64,000 bases of DNA, taken from the NCBI RefSeq assembly GCF_008107685.1, contig NZ_VIRF01000070.1, forward strand, positions 39,868 to 103,867, in the 5' to 3' direction. The stretch comes from Novosphingobium sp. BW1. Its GTDB lineage: Bacteria > Pseudomonadota > Alphaproteobacteria > Sphingomonadales > Sphingomonadaceae. Positions 17,798-26,305 of the stretch are shown piece by piece. Under the pieces are notes generated by a model that saw only the letters and a program-made list of their open reading frames with translations, was not told the origin of the DNA and made no database searches. The translations under genes were made by a program, and so were the position numbers. Numbering within the stretch: position 1 is the stretch's first letter; each line of letters begins with the position of its first letter.

Positions 17798-18130
17798 TCA
17801 GCTGCCCCGATACGTCGAGTAGCCATAGGGCGAAACGAGCAGCGGTACGTGGTAGTGCGCGCCTGTTTCGGCAATGCCGAAATCGATCTGGACGACATCG
17901 AGGAACGGCGGTTCGGGCAGGTGCACACCCTTTTCCCGAAAATAGTCGGCGACGGCGAAACGCAGGTGATACCCGCCCGAAGGCACCTGGGGTAGGTCCG
18001 GGCAACGCCCGTCCGCGTTGCTCGTGCCTGTGAACAGCACCGAACCGCCTTCGGCGATCAATTCTATTGCGACCCCGCTGGCGGGCGTCCCATGGGCGGT
18101 GTCGAGAATGTGGGTCGAGAGAGTGTTCAT
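17798..18130 (-). CDS. hiuH: 5-hydroxyisourate hydrolase (transthyretin-like)
   Basis: A 110-aa protein. The N-terminus LSTHILDTAHGTPASG and the C-terminal tetrapeptide YRGS are the signatures that distinguish 5-hydroxyisourate hydrolases from transthyretins. The reaction is 5-hydroxyisourate to OHCU. The ATG at 18130 overlaps the upstream flavoprotein stop (ATGA) and gives the family N-terminus; no export signal is seen. It sits between the candidate urate hydroxylase and xanthine dehydrogenase genes, exactly as the pathway predicts. Confidence 0.94.
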   Translation of the reverse strand: MNTLSTHILDTAHGTPASGVAIELIAEGGSVLFTGTSNADGRCPDLPQVPSGGYHLRFAVADYFREKGVHLPEPPFLDVVQIDFGIAETGAHYHVPLLVSPYGYSTYRGS

Positions 18131-19560
18131 GCCGCGTCTCCGACTTCGGGGAGTGGCCATTCGCCGACGAATTCGGGATCGTCGTAGGCGAGGAATTCTT
18201 CGACAAGCACGTCCTTGTCATCGAGAAACAGCTGGTCGGCAATGCTGCGCAGCAAACGCGGCAGAGCCAGATGCAGGCCCGAGAGCGCCGAGGCCGAGAG
18301 GCCCAGGCTGATCAGCGCGGAATAGTTGAAAGCGAACAGACCATGAAGCGGCGCGCCGTCAACACTTTTGCGCGGGCAGAACTCGAAACCGTCGCCGAGG
18401 TAGGGATGCGCATCGATGAGCGCGTTACGCGCGCCCTTGGGCGTCACGACCTCACCCCAGCGCGCGATAAGATCGGCGACGTCGGCAAGTTCCGGGCGAA
18501 GTGCCGGGTCACTGATGAGGCCGGTCGAGATGACCACGAAGTCGAATTCGTGATGGCCATGCGGCGTGGTCACGCGCACCAGGTCATTATGCTCGGCAAC
18601 GTCCAGCCAGGGCGCGCCGGTGTGGAGGTGAAAGCCCGGCCAGGACGCGGCGCGCGCGAAGGTGTCGTTGGTCGGGGGCTGATTATGGCCCAGGAAGCAG
18701 TCCATCGCGGCGTACTTCGTCGCATCGTCAAGCGCCGGGTAGCGCGCGGCGAAGCCCACCTTCTCCATGAACCGGATCGGGTTCACGCGCGGCAGCTGTC
18801 TGCGGCGGATGAATACTTCGGCCGCTTCCACGCCTTGCGAAAGCGCGAAGTGCGCATTGTCGAAGGCCGAGGCCCCGCCCCCCAGGATGCCGATGCGCTT
18901 GCCATGAAGTGCGGCAAAGTCGATGGGCTCGCTCGTGTGCGCCCAGAGCGACTTGGGCAAGTTGTCGCGCACCATCGCCGGTGTGTGCCATTCTCCCCCG
19001 CCCTGGATGCCGGTGGCCAGGACCACCTTGCGCGCCAGTTCGCGACTGCCGTCGGCAAAGTGCAGACGGTGGAGCGCCTCATCCGGCAGCGGCTCGATCC
19101 GCACGAGCTTCGCCTCGTTGACGACGGGGAGGTCGAGGACACGGCGGTACCAGCGCAGGTAGTCCATCCAGTCGCCCCGCGCGATCTTGTCGAGCTCAGC
19201 CCAGCCCGCAGCGCCATGTTGCGCCTCCCACCAGGCCTGGTAGGTAAGCGAAGGCACACCGAAATCGAGGGGGGTAAGCGTCTTGGGCGTGCGCAGCGTG
19301 ACCATGCGCGCATAGGTCTCCCATGGCCCCTCGAAGCCTGATGGGCTCTCGTCGAAGATCATGACGTTGGTCACGCCTTCGCGCCTGAGGCCAAAGGCCG
19401 TGGCCAGGCCGCACTGGCCGCCGCCGATGACAGCGACGTCGAGCACGTCTTCGCCCGCGAAGGTGCGCGGACGCACCCATTGCGGGCGGTTGAAGGCGAC
19501 AAGCTCCAGTTCGCGTTCTAGGCGCTGTTCCAGTGCGCGCAGGCCCATCTGTTCGGTCAT
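18127..19560 (-). CDS. hpyO: FAD/NAD(P)-binding monooxygenase, candidate urate hydroxylase (HpyO-like)
   Basis: A 477-aa flavoprotein with two Rossmann motifs: the FAD site VIGGGQCGLATA (about 44-55) and a second dinucleotide site GILGGGASAFDNA (about 222-234). This is the layout of Baeyer-Villiger/N-hydroxylase-type monooxygenases, not of the PHBH-fold HpxO. No urate oxidase (UaZ), HpxO or PuuD gene is present, while hiuH and uraD flank this gene with 4-bp overlaps on both sides. A flavoprotein urate hydroxylase unrelated to HpxO, named HpyO, has been reported from Xanthomonas; I assign this gene to that role from context and fold, without an alignment. The reaction would be urate + NAD(P)H + O2 to 5-hydroxyisourate. 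Confidence 0.72.
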   Translation of the reverse strand: MTEQMGLRALEQRLERELELVAFNRPQWVRPRTFAGEDVLDVAVIGGGQCGLATAFGLRREGVTNVMIFDESPSGFEGPWETYARMVTLRTPKTLTPLDFGVPSLTYQAWWEAQHGAAGWAELDKIARGDWMDYLRWYRRVLDLPVVNEAKLVRIEPLPDEALHRLHFADGSRELARKVVLATGIQGGGEWHTPAMVRDNLPKSLWAHTSEPIDFAALHGKRIGILGGGASAFDNAHFALSQGVEAAEVFIRRRQLPRVNPIRFMEKVGFAARYPALDDATKYAAMDCFLGHNQPPTNDTFARAASWPGFHLHTGAPWLDVAEHNDLVRVTTPHGHHEFDFVVISTGLISDPALRPELADVADLIARWGEVVTPKGARNALIDAHPYLGDGFEFCPRKSVDGAPLHGLFAFNYSALISLGLSASALSGLHLALPRLLRSIADQLFLDDKDVLVEEFLAYDDPEFVGEWPLPEVGDAA

Positions 19561-19997
19561 GCGAGGTCTTCCAGGCGCAGGCGGACAATCTCACCGATCT
19601 GCAAAAGGGCAGTGGCGATCTCGGTCTCGCGGTCGTTGGCGAGGCGTGCGCGCATGGCGGCAAGGATTCCGGCCTTGTCGGTCAGGCGCACGCAGATGAT
19701 GAAGGGGAAGTCGAAGCGTTCGCGGTAGGCCGCGTTGAGCGCGTGGAACTCCTCGTATTCGGCAGGCGTAAGCCGGTCGAGCCCGGCGCTCGCCTGTTCC
19801 GATGCGCTCGCCTGGGTCAAGGTGCGGTCAATGGCGGCCTTGCCCGCAAGTTCGGGATGTGCGCGGATGAGCGCGAGCTGCTCGTCACGGCTGGCCGCAT
19901 GGACCACGGCCATAAGATCGGCGTGCCGGTCTCCGAGTGTCGGGGCTGCATCGGCGCGCGCCTCGACCCAGAGGCTGTGTTCGAAGAGCGCGCCCAT
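19557..19997 (-). CDS. uraD: OHCU decarboxylase
   Basis: A 146-aa protein that converts 2-oxo-4-hydroxy-4-carboxy-5-ureidoimidazoline to (S)-allantoin. The family segments FEHSLWV, LIRAHPELAGK (His) and SEQASAGLDRLTPAEY (Glu) are present, as is FPFIICVR. It is some 20 residues shorter at the N-terminus than typical members; the start codon overlaps the hpxZ stop (TGATG), so the short form seems genuine. It is the third enzyme of the urate-to-allantoin set. Confidence 0.92.
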   Translation of the reverse strand: MGALFEHSLWVEARADAAPTLGDRHADLMAVVHAASRDEQLALIRAHPELAGKAAIDRTLTQASASEQASAGLDRLTPAEYEEFHALNAAYRERFDFPFIICVRLTDKAGILAAMRARLANDRETEIATALLQIGEIVRLRLEDLA

Positions 19998-20389
19998 CAG
20001 TGAGTGCTTCCTTCCAGGCTGACGTGCGCGGAGACAACCTTCCAGCCGCCGAATTCGCCGTCATCGAACTTCACCCAGCTTTGCGTCTGGCGCCCGCGCC
20101 GCTCCAATCCCTCGCGGAAGAACTCGGCATCGGCGGTCGCGAAAGCATCGCCGTAGGTCACGATCGAAACCTTACCGAGCGTGCGCTGGGGCGAACCTCC
20201 ACGCCCCTTTCGAAACGCGCGGATTTCCCCGATGCCGTAAAGCACTTCGCCTACGCCGTAGCGGTTGGTGGTTTGCGCCTCGTGAAAGAGCGCGTCCATC
20301 GCCGCGATGTCGTTCTCCATCAGCGCGCGTTCGTATGCGTGGAACGCGGCCGTGACCTCGGCGAGGAGAACGGGATCGTTGATCTTCAT
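19997..20389 (-). CDS. hpxZ: HpxZ-like protein (DUF3225/AtzH-like), oxalurate pathway
   Basis: A 130-aa SnoaL/NTF2-like fold protein. The sequence AAMDALFHEAQTTNRYGVGEVLYG and the RTLGKVSIVTYGDAFATADAEF segment match the DUF3225 family found beside AtzE-type amidases. In Klebsiella the hpxWXYZ set handles oxalurate. The ATG at 20389 overlaps puuE by 4 bp. Its exact role (subunit, stabiliser or accessory of the amidase HpxXY) is not established to my knowledge. Here it is encoded apart from hpxX/hpxY but in the same transcript. Confidence 0.82.
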   Translation of the reverse strand: MKINDPVLLAEVTAAFHAYERALMENDIAAMDALFHEAQTTNRYGVGEVLYGIGEIRAFRKGRGGSPQRTLGKVSIVTYGDAFATADAEFFREGLERRGRQTQSWVKFDDGEFGGWKVVSAHVSLEGSTH

Positions 20390-21291
20390 GCCTTGTCTCC
20401 GGCGTAAGGGTGCGTGGTCTGCCAGTGGCGGGCGATATCGATACGGCGCGCGATCCAGGCCTCGCCGCTTTGCGCGACATGGTCGAGGAACCGGCCGACC
20501 CAACGCGCGCGGCCCGGCTTCCCCGCGATGCGCGCATGCAAGCCTACCGACATCATCCGCCCGCCCTCCTCGACCAGCTGGTCATAGGTGTCGCGCATAT
20601 GACGGAAGAACTGCTCGCCTTCGGTAAAGCCGTTGTAGGCGACGATCTTCATGTCGTTGACGTCGAGCGTATAGGGCACGACCAGCCGCGCACGGCCGTG
20701 CTTGTCGTCCCAGTAGGGCACGTCGTCGGCGTAGCTGTCGGCATCGTACACGAAACCGCCTTCCTCAGCCACCAGGCGCGCGGTGTTGGGCGAGGTCCGC
20801 CCCTGGTACCAGCCGAGCGGCCGGGTGCCCGTGACCTTTTCGTGGAGCGCGATGGCTTCGGCGATATGCGCGCGTTCGATCTCTTCGGGGACATTCTGAT
20901 AATCGATCCAGCGCAGGCCGTGGCAGGCAATCTCCCAGTCGGCCGCGCGCATGGCGGCGACCGCTTCGCGATTGGCTTCAAGCGCTTTTGCGACGCCGAA
21001 CACGGTCACCGGGAGGCTCCGCGATGCAAACAGGCGGTAGAGCCGCCAGAACCCGGCCCGGCTGCCGTATTCGTAGAGGCTTTCCATGGCCATCGCGCGG
21101 TCGGGGTGGCTGGCCGCGCCCACCATTTCGGAGAGGAAGGCCTCGGAACCCTTGTCGCCGTTGAGGACGCTGTTCTCCGCGCCTTCCTCATAGTTGATGA
21201 CGAACTGGAGGGCGACGCGCTTGCCGCCCGGCCAGTGCTCCTCGGGCGGGTTGGCGCCGTAGCCAACAAGGTCGCGGGGCGTCGTGTTCAT
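20386..21291 (-). CDS. puuE: Allantoinase PuuE (polysaccharide-deacetylase type)
   Basis: A 301-aa NodB-fold hydrolase of the PuuE group, which opens the allantoin ring to allantoate without the amidohydrolase fold of AllB. The N-terminus RDLVGYGANPPEEHWPGGKR, QFVINYEEGAENS and ACHGLRWIDYQ are strongly typical. The length equals that of characterised members. It overlaps pucG and hpxZ by 4 bp each. Confidence 0.93.
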   Translation of the reverse strand: MNTTPRDLVGYGANPPEEHWPGGKRVALQFVINYEEGAENSVLNGDKGSEAFLSEMVGAASHPDRAMAMESLYEYGSRAGFWRLYRLFASRSLPVTVFGVAKALEANREAVAAMRAADWEIACHGLRWIDYQNVPEEIERAHIAEAIALHEKVTGTRPLGWYQGRTSPNTARLVAEEGGFVYDADSYADDVPYWDDKHGRARLVVPYTLDVNDMKIVAYNGFTEGEQFFRHMRDTYDQLVEEGGRMMSVGLHARIAGKPGRARWVGRFLDHVAQSGEAWIARRIDIARHWQTTHPYAGDKA

Positions 21292-22550
21292 GCGATTTCT
21301 CCCACTCCGGCACTGTCCCAGGCTTCGATCGCAGCGGGCACCGCTTCGCCCAGCGGCAGCACGAAACCATGGGCGCGCAGGCTCGCCTCGAGCGCACCAA
21401 GCGTGATCAGCACCTTGTGCTTCATCGCGTTGTAGCCCATCGCGCCAAGCCGCCAGATCCGGCCCTGCAAGGGGCCGAACGCAGTGCCGATCTCGATCTC
21501 GAAGGTGTCGCGCATCATCGCGCGCACCGCCTCACCATCGACGCTGCCCGGGATGTGGACGCCCGTGACGTTGGTCATGCGGTGCGCGTCATCGCCAAAG
21601 ACGGTGAGGCCCATCGCGCGCAGCCCCGCCGCCATCGCGCGGCCCGAGCGGGTATGGCGATCGTAGCGTGCGGCCAGTCCCTCCCCCAATGCCACGCGGG
21701 CACATTCGCGCGCGGCATAAAGCATCGAGGTCGCCTCGGTATGGTGATTGAGGCGCTTTTCCGACCAGTAGTCCATAATCATGGCGAGGTCGAAGTAGTT
21801 GGAGGCGATGCGCGGCCCCTGCCCATCCTCAAGCCCCTTCATGCGGATGCCCGCCTCGGTGTGGCGGCGCGCGAAGATATGCTCGGCCGCCGCGTCCGAG
21901 ATGGTGATCGGGGCCGAACCGGAAGGCCCGCCAAGACACTTCTGCAGGCCACCGGTCACGACATCGACATCCCAGCGGTCGGCGGCCAGTTCCATGCCGC
22001 CGATGGTCGCGGTGGCATCGACGTAGGAGAGCGCGCCCGCCGCCCGGCACAGCGCGCCCAAACCATCAAGGGGCTGCGCCATCGTCGTCGAGGTATCGCC
22101 ATGGATCGTCGCCACCAGTTTGGGCGAGGTGCGCGCGATGGCCTCCTCGATAGCCGCGAGCGGAACTACCTCGCCCCAGGGCGCCTCGATCGTTTCAATG
22201 CGTGCGCCGATACGGGTAAGAATCTCGGTAAGGAGCAGGCCAAAGCGGCCGAAGTTGACGACAAGCACCGTCTCGCCCGGCGCAACGAGGCTGACGAGGG
22301 CCGCCTCGATCCCGGCGCGCGCGGTCCCATCGACCAGCATCGTCCAGCGGTTCCGGGTGCCGAAGATCGGGCGGTAGAGCGCCATGACCTGCTCCATGTA
22401 GCCGGTCATTTCGAGATCGAACTGGCCCAGCAGATCCGCCGACATCGCGCGCAGTACGCGCGGGTGCGCGTTGACGGGGCCGGGCCCCATGAGCAGGCGC
22501 TGGGGCGGGTCGATCTCCCCGAAGAGAAGGGGATCGAGTTCAACGGGCAT
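21288..22550 (-). CDS. pucG: (S)-ureidoglycine--glyoxylate aminotransferase
   Basis: A 420-aa PLP enzyme (class V aminotransferase fold) that transfers the amino group of ureidoglycine to glyoxylate, giving oxalurate and glycine. The start MPVELDPLLFGEIDPPQRLLMGPGP is the family N-terminus (LLMGPGPVNAHPRVL), and VVTGGLQKCLGGPSG carries the PLP lysine. Position 22550 is used because the codons further upstream lie in allC. This enzyme explains the oxalurate genes hpxW-Z in the same operon and the absence of ureidoglycolate lyase. Confidence 0.9.
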   Translation of the reverse strand: MPVELDPLLFGEIDPPQRLLMGPGPVNAHPRVLRAMSADLLGQFDLEMTGYMEQVMALYRPIFGTRNRWTMLVDGTARAGIEAALVSLVAPGETVLVVNFGRFGLLLTEILTRIGARIETIEAPWGEVVPLAAIEEAIARTSPKLVATIHGDTSTTMAQPLDGLGALCRAAGALSYVDATATIGGMELAADRWDVDVVTGGLQKCLGGPSGSAPITISDAAAEHIFARRHTEAGIRMKGLEDGQGPRIASNYFDLAMIMDYWSEKRLNHHTEATSMLYAARECARVALGEGLAARYDRHTRSGRAMAAGLRAMGLTVFGDDAHRMTNVTGVHIPGSVDGEAVRAMMRDTFEIEIGTAFGPLQGRIWRLGAMGYNAMKHKVLITLGALEASLRAHGFVLPLGEAVPAAIEAWDSAGVGEIA

Positions 22551-23790
22551 GGTGGCGCTCTCCGAGGCGGTCGAGAAAACCGAGCATGACGGCGAGCGCG
22601 ACTTGCGCGTCGGCGGGCTCGACATGTTCGGCCGGGTTGTGGCTGATACCGCCCCGGCAGCGCAGGAACAGCATGGCGGTGGGGCACAGCGCGCCCAAGT
22701 TCATGGCATCGTGGCCCGCCCCCGAAACGAGGCGGAAAACGCGCTGGCCTGCGCTTTCGTGCGCGGCGTCGAGCAGCTCCATCAGCCCCTCGTCGCACGG
22801 GCTGGGCGGCAGGTCGTGGATGCACGCGACGTCCAGTTCGAGCGTGCGGGCCGCGGCAATCGCCTGACAGCGCGCCAGGATCGCCTCGGCCACGCGGTTA
22901 CGGCGGCGGATATCGCCCGCGCGCACGTCGAGCGTGAAGCGCACTTCACCCGGAATGACGTTGGGCGCGCCGGGCAGTGCCTCGATCCGGCCGACGGTGG
23001 CGACGGAATCGGACATGTCGGCGGCGGCCACTTCCTCGGCGGCAAGCACCATCTGCGCGGCGCCCGGCAGCGGATCGCGGCGCAGCGGCATCGCGCTCGT
23101 CCCCGCGTGTCCGGCAAGCCCCTTAAGGGTAATCGCATAGCGCAGCTGCGCGGCGATGCCGGTGACCGTCCCCACGGCAAGGCCATTGGCTTCGAGCACC
23201 GGGCCCTGTTCGATGTGGGCTTCCAGATAGGCGAAGATGTCGCCCCGTGCGCGCCTGGCGGTGAGATATTCAGCCGGGTCCACTCCGGCCTCGGCCAGCC
23301 TCACACCTTGCCCATCGGCGATGTCGAGCGCGCCGCGCTCCAGTGTTCCGGCCACCGCACGGCTGGTCAGCATCGCGGCGGGAAAGCGGGAACCTTCCTC
23401 ATCGCCAAAGGCATAGACCTCTATCGCGAAGGGAAAGCGGCGCCCCTTGGCGTTCAGCGCGGCCACGCACTCGATCCCCAGCATAATGCCCAGCGGTCCG
23501 TCGTAGGCACCGCCATCGCGCACCGAATCAAGGTGACTGGCGATCATCAGCGCGGGCACATCGGGACGGCTGGCCTCGTAACGGCCGATGAGGTTCGCAG
23601 CGGTATCGCGGCGCACCTGCATCCCGGCCTCTTCCATCCAGCCGGTCAGCGCCTCCTGCGCGGCGGCATAGGCAGGCGTCAGGTAGCCCCGGTAAAGCCC
23701 CCCTTCCATGTCGGAATAGGGGGGATCGCGCAGCGCGTCGCAGCGCGCGACGGCGCGGGCACCACCCGGCTTTGAAGGCGCGCCTACCAT
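22540..23790 (-). CDS. allC: Allantoate amidohydrolase
   Basis: A 416-aa M20-family metallohydrolase that converts allantoate to ureidoglycine, CO2 and ammonia. The dinuclear metal site is visible in SHLDSVRDGGAYDG, DEEGSRF, HIEQGP and the C-terminal GISHNPAEHV; AGHAGTSAMPLRRDP is the dimerisation-lobe signature of the allantoate amidohydrolase/carbamoylase group. It overlaps pucG by 11 bp and hpxW by 7 bp. Because this route releases ammonia rather than urea, purine breakdown here does not feed the urea-carboxylase cluster. Confidence 0.9.
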   Translation of the reverse strand: MVGAPSKPGGARAVARCDALRDPPYSDMEGGLYRGYLTPAYAAAQEALTGWMEEAGMQVRRDTAANLIGRYEASRPDVPALMIASHLDSVRDGGAYDGPLGIMLGIECVAALNAKGRRFPFAIEVYAFGDEEGSRFPAAMLTSRAVAGTLERGALDIADGQGVRLAEAGVDPAEYLTARRARGDIFAYLEAHIEQGPVLEANGLAVGTVTGIAAQLRYAITLKGLAGHAGTSAMPLRRDPLPGAAQMVLAAEEVAAADMSDSVATVGRIEALPGAPNVIPGEVRFTLDVRAGDIRRRNRVAEAILARCQAIAAARTLELDVACIHDLPPSPCDEGLMELLDAAHESAGQRVFRLVSGAGHDAMNLGALCPTAMLFLRCRGGISHNPAEHVEPADAQVALAVMLGFLDRLGERHHAR

Positions 23791-25361
23791 CCCAGCGCCG
23801 CCCCGTCGCTGCGCGGATCGCTCGCGCCTTCAAAGCTGCCTTCGGGCAGGCGCACCAGCGCGCCGGCATGCCCCATCATGGCGTTGGGCGGGCCGACCCG
23901 CTCGACATCGTGCCCCGCCGCCTCGAGCGCTGTGTAAAGCGCGGGAGCAAAACCGTCCTCCAGCTTGAGCGAGGTCGTGACATCGCCCCAGGTGCGCCCG
24001 AGCAGCCAGCGCGGTGCCGAGATTGCCTCCTGCAAGTCCACGCCGTAACGCGCATAGCGGGTAAAGAGCGCGGCCTGCGTCTGGGGTTGCCCCTCGCCGC
24101 CCATCGTGCCGTAGGCAATGATCCGCCCATCGTCGAAAAGCGCCATGGCGGGATTGAGCGTGTGGAAGGGCTTGCGCCCGGGGCTGAGGGCATTCCAGCC
24201 CTTTTCGGCCAGACGGAAGGACGAGCCCCGGTTCTGCCAGGTGATCCCGGTCTGCGGCAGGACCAGCCCCGAGCCGAACTCGAAGTAGGTCGACTGGATG
24301 CACGAGACCATCCGGCCCTCCCCATCGGCGGCGGCGAACCAGCAGGTATCACCCCACTGCGGGGGCTGCGGCCAGGCCATCGCTTTTGCAGGATTAATGC
24401 GCGCGGCCAGGACGTCGAGCGCCTCGGGATCGGAAAGCAGGCCCTGAAAATCGAAATTGGTGAAGGAAAGATCGCCCACGTGTGCATCGCGGAGCAGGAA
24501 GGCCTGCTTGGTCGCCTCGACGAGGCCGTGGACGTGATCGAAGCCATCTGCAGCCTCGGCCTGCAGTCGGTCGAACAGCGCGAGGATCAGGAGCGAGGCG
24601 AACCCTTGCGTGGGCGGTGCGGTGTTGAAGAGACGCGCGCCCATGATCGGCACCGAGAGAGGCGTAGGACGGCTCGCAGCATGCGCAGCGAGATCGGCGG
24701 CCGAAACCGGACTGCCCAATGCCACGAGGTCCTCTGCAATGCGCGCGGCCAGCGGGCCTGTGTAGAAACTCGCCAGTCCTTCGCGTGCGAGCGTACGCAG
24801 CGTTTCCGCGAGCGCAGGCTGGCGCAGCACGTCGCCTTCGGCCAGCGCGCGGCCTTCGGGCTCGAAGATTTCGGCATAGGCACCCGGCTGGCCACGCAGT
24901 TCCTCGCCCTTGGCCTGCGCAATCCCTGCCCCGCCTGCGGTCACCGCAACGCCGGTTTCGGCATGGACGATGGCGTCGCGCAGCAAACGGTCGAGCGGCA
25001 GCGTGCAGGCCGGATCGGCCAGCGCCGCCTCCCAGGCCGAGACCGTGCCCGCCACCGTGTTCGCAGCCAGAGGTCCGCGCTGAGGCACAGCATCAAGTCC
25101 CGCGTAGAGAGATAGGTCCGCGCTGGCCGCCGCTCCGCCCACACCGTGGATCGCATGGAGGCGCCCGTCGGGTTCGCGGATCAGCCAGAAGCCGTCGCCG
25201 CCGATTCCGGTCATGTGCGGATAGACCGCGCTCAGCGTGGCGGCGATGGCGACGCAGGCTTCCAGAGCCGTTCCACCCTCGGCGAGCACGTCACGGCCCG
25301 CCTGCGCGGCGAGGTGGTGAGGGGCGGTGGCAATGCCGTTTGGGGCGATGACGGTCTGCAT
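23784..25361 (-). CDS. hpxW: Gamma-glutamyltranspeptidase-fold hydrolase, probable oxamate amidohydrolase HpxW
   Basis: A 525-aa Ntn-hydrolase of the GGT family. The autocatalytic cleavage and nucleophile Thr is T339 in the GDTCWF segment, followed by SCIQSTYFEFGSG and YGTMGGEGQPQTQ. There is no signal peptide, unlike periplasmic glutathione-degrading GGT enzymes. In Klebsiella, HpxW is a GGT-fold amidohydrolase that turns oxamate into oxalate. With hpxX, hpxY and hpxZ all in this operon, the same role is the best reading. A general cytoplasmic gamma-glutamyl hydrolase is the alternative. Confidence 0.8.
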   Translation of the reverse strand: MQTVIAPNGIATAPHHLAAQAGRDVLAEGGTALEACVAIAATLSAVYPHMTGIGGDGFWLIREPDGRLHAIHGVGGAAASADLSLYAGLDAVPQRGPLAANTVAGTVSAWEAALADPACTLPLDRLLRDAIVHAETGVAVTAGGAGIAQAKGEELRGQPGAYAEIFEPEGRALAEGDVLRQPALAETLRTLAREGLASFYTGPLAARIAEDLVALGSPVSAADLAAHAASRPTPLSVPIMGARLFNTAPPTQGFASLLILALFDRLQAEAADGFDHVHGLVEATKQAFLLRDAHVGDLSFTNFDFQGLLSDPEALDVLAARINPAKAMAWPQPPQWGDTCWFAAADGEGRMVSCIQSTYFEFGSGLVLPQTGITWQNRGSSFRLAEKGWNALSPGRKPFHTLNPAMALFDDGRIIAYGTMGGEGQPQTQAALFTRYARYGVDLQEAISAPRWLLGRTWGDVTTSLKLEDGFAPALYTALEAAGHDVERVGPPNAMMGHAGALVRLPEGSFEGASDPRSDGAALGW

Positions 25362-25378
25362 GGGTGGGGGCCTTCTGT

Positions 25379-26305
25379 TCAGTCCGGAAGCGCAGCGAGG
25401 AACGCGCGAACGACATGCGCGGAATTGACAGACGCAAGCGCCATGAAAGTGTTCATCTGGTTCTTGCCATCGTCGCCGCCCGCAAGGTCCGAAAGGCTGC
25501 GAAAAACGATGGCGGGCACCTCGTTGGCATAGGCGACCTGGACCACCGCCGCGCTCTCCATGTCGACGACACGTGCGCCCCAGGCGGACTGGAGATACTC
25601 GCGAAATTCCTTGTTGTCGGCAAAGACACCTGCGCTCACGCCCGTGCCGCCGACCACCACCTTGGGCTCCTCGATCAGGCAGTGCGGTCCGCTTGCCGCG
25701 CCCGAAGGGCCGGTGCAGCGCTGCAGGCTGATGCGTGCGGTCACGTCTTCGGCGAGCTGCAGCAGCGCAGGGTCCGCACCCAGCGTGTAGTGACGCACCG
25801 GGGCCTCGCTAGCGTTACCCACGCGTACGCCGCGCGGGAACATCATCTCCCAGTTCGAAGGCGCCTCCGCATCGACCGGCTCGGGCGTCTCCCATCCCTC
25901 TGCGGAGCGGCGCGCGAAGGAGACTTCGAGGTACTGTGCCCAGTCCCTGGCCACCACCACATCGCCAATCGAAAGTTCCGGGTCGACCCCGCCTGCGATG
26001 CCGGAGAAGACGATGCGCTTCACCTTGAAACGGTCGAGCACAAGCTGTGTGTTCATCGCCGCGTTGACCATGCTCACCCCGCTCTGCATCAGCACCACGG
26101 GCTTTCCTTCGAGAGTTCCGGCAAGGAAGGTGAGGCCATTGGCGCTGTACTCGTGCGGCTCGGCAATAGCCGGGGCAAGCGCATCCCACTCGGGCGCAAA
26201 AGCGGTCATCACCACCGTGCGCGGGGTGGGATCGAAGGGCTCGGCCAGCGCAGGAGAGGACACAAGCGCAAGCGCAGTGGCGAGAAGAGACATGGCACGG
26301 CGCAT
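25379..26305 (-). CDS. Exported PNP/UDP-family nucleoside phosphorylase or nucleosidase
   Basis: A 308-aa protein with a signal peptide (MRRAMSLLATALALVSSPALA, cleavage near 21). The PNP_UDP_1 fold is shown by FSGIAGGVDPELSIGDVVVA, the GGTGVSAGVFADN insertion and VDMESAAVVQVAYA, which carries the ribose-binding Met-Glu pair of MTAN/phosphorylases, with FRSLSDLAG holding the catalytic Asp. An exported location favours hydrolysis over phosphorolysis. Its ATG overlaps the permease stop (TGATG). It would free purine bases in the periplasm for the NCS2 permease. Confidence 0.85.
   Translation of the reverse strand: MRRAMSLLATALALVSSPALAEPFDPTPRTVVMTAFAPEWDALAPAIAEPHEYSANGLTFLAGTLEGKPVVLMQSGVSMVNAAMNTQLVLDRFKVKRIVFSGIAGGVDPELSIGDVVVARDWAQYLEVSFARRSAEGWETPEPVDAEAPSNWEMMFPRGVRVGNASEAPVRHYTLGADPALLQLAEDVTARISLQRCTGPSGAASGPHCLIEEPKVVVGGTGVSAGVFADNKEFREYLQSAWGARVVDMESAAVVQVAYANEVPAIVFRSLSDLAGGDDGKNQMNTFMALASVNSAHVVRAFLAALPD

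Noticed and set aside
18067..19341. A 424-codon plus-strand frame opposite the urate hydroxylase candidate
   Set aside because: No ribosome site or motif; the minus-strand gene has two Rossmann motifs and overlaps its operon neighbours.
23784..25361. Reading the GGT-fold gene as a glutathione-degrading gamma-glutamyltranspeptidase
   Set aside because: It lacks a signal peptide and sits in an operon containing hpxX, hpxY, hpxZ and pucG, which fits oxamate hydrolysis better; the alternative is kept at low weight.
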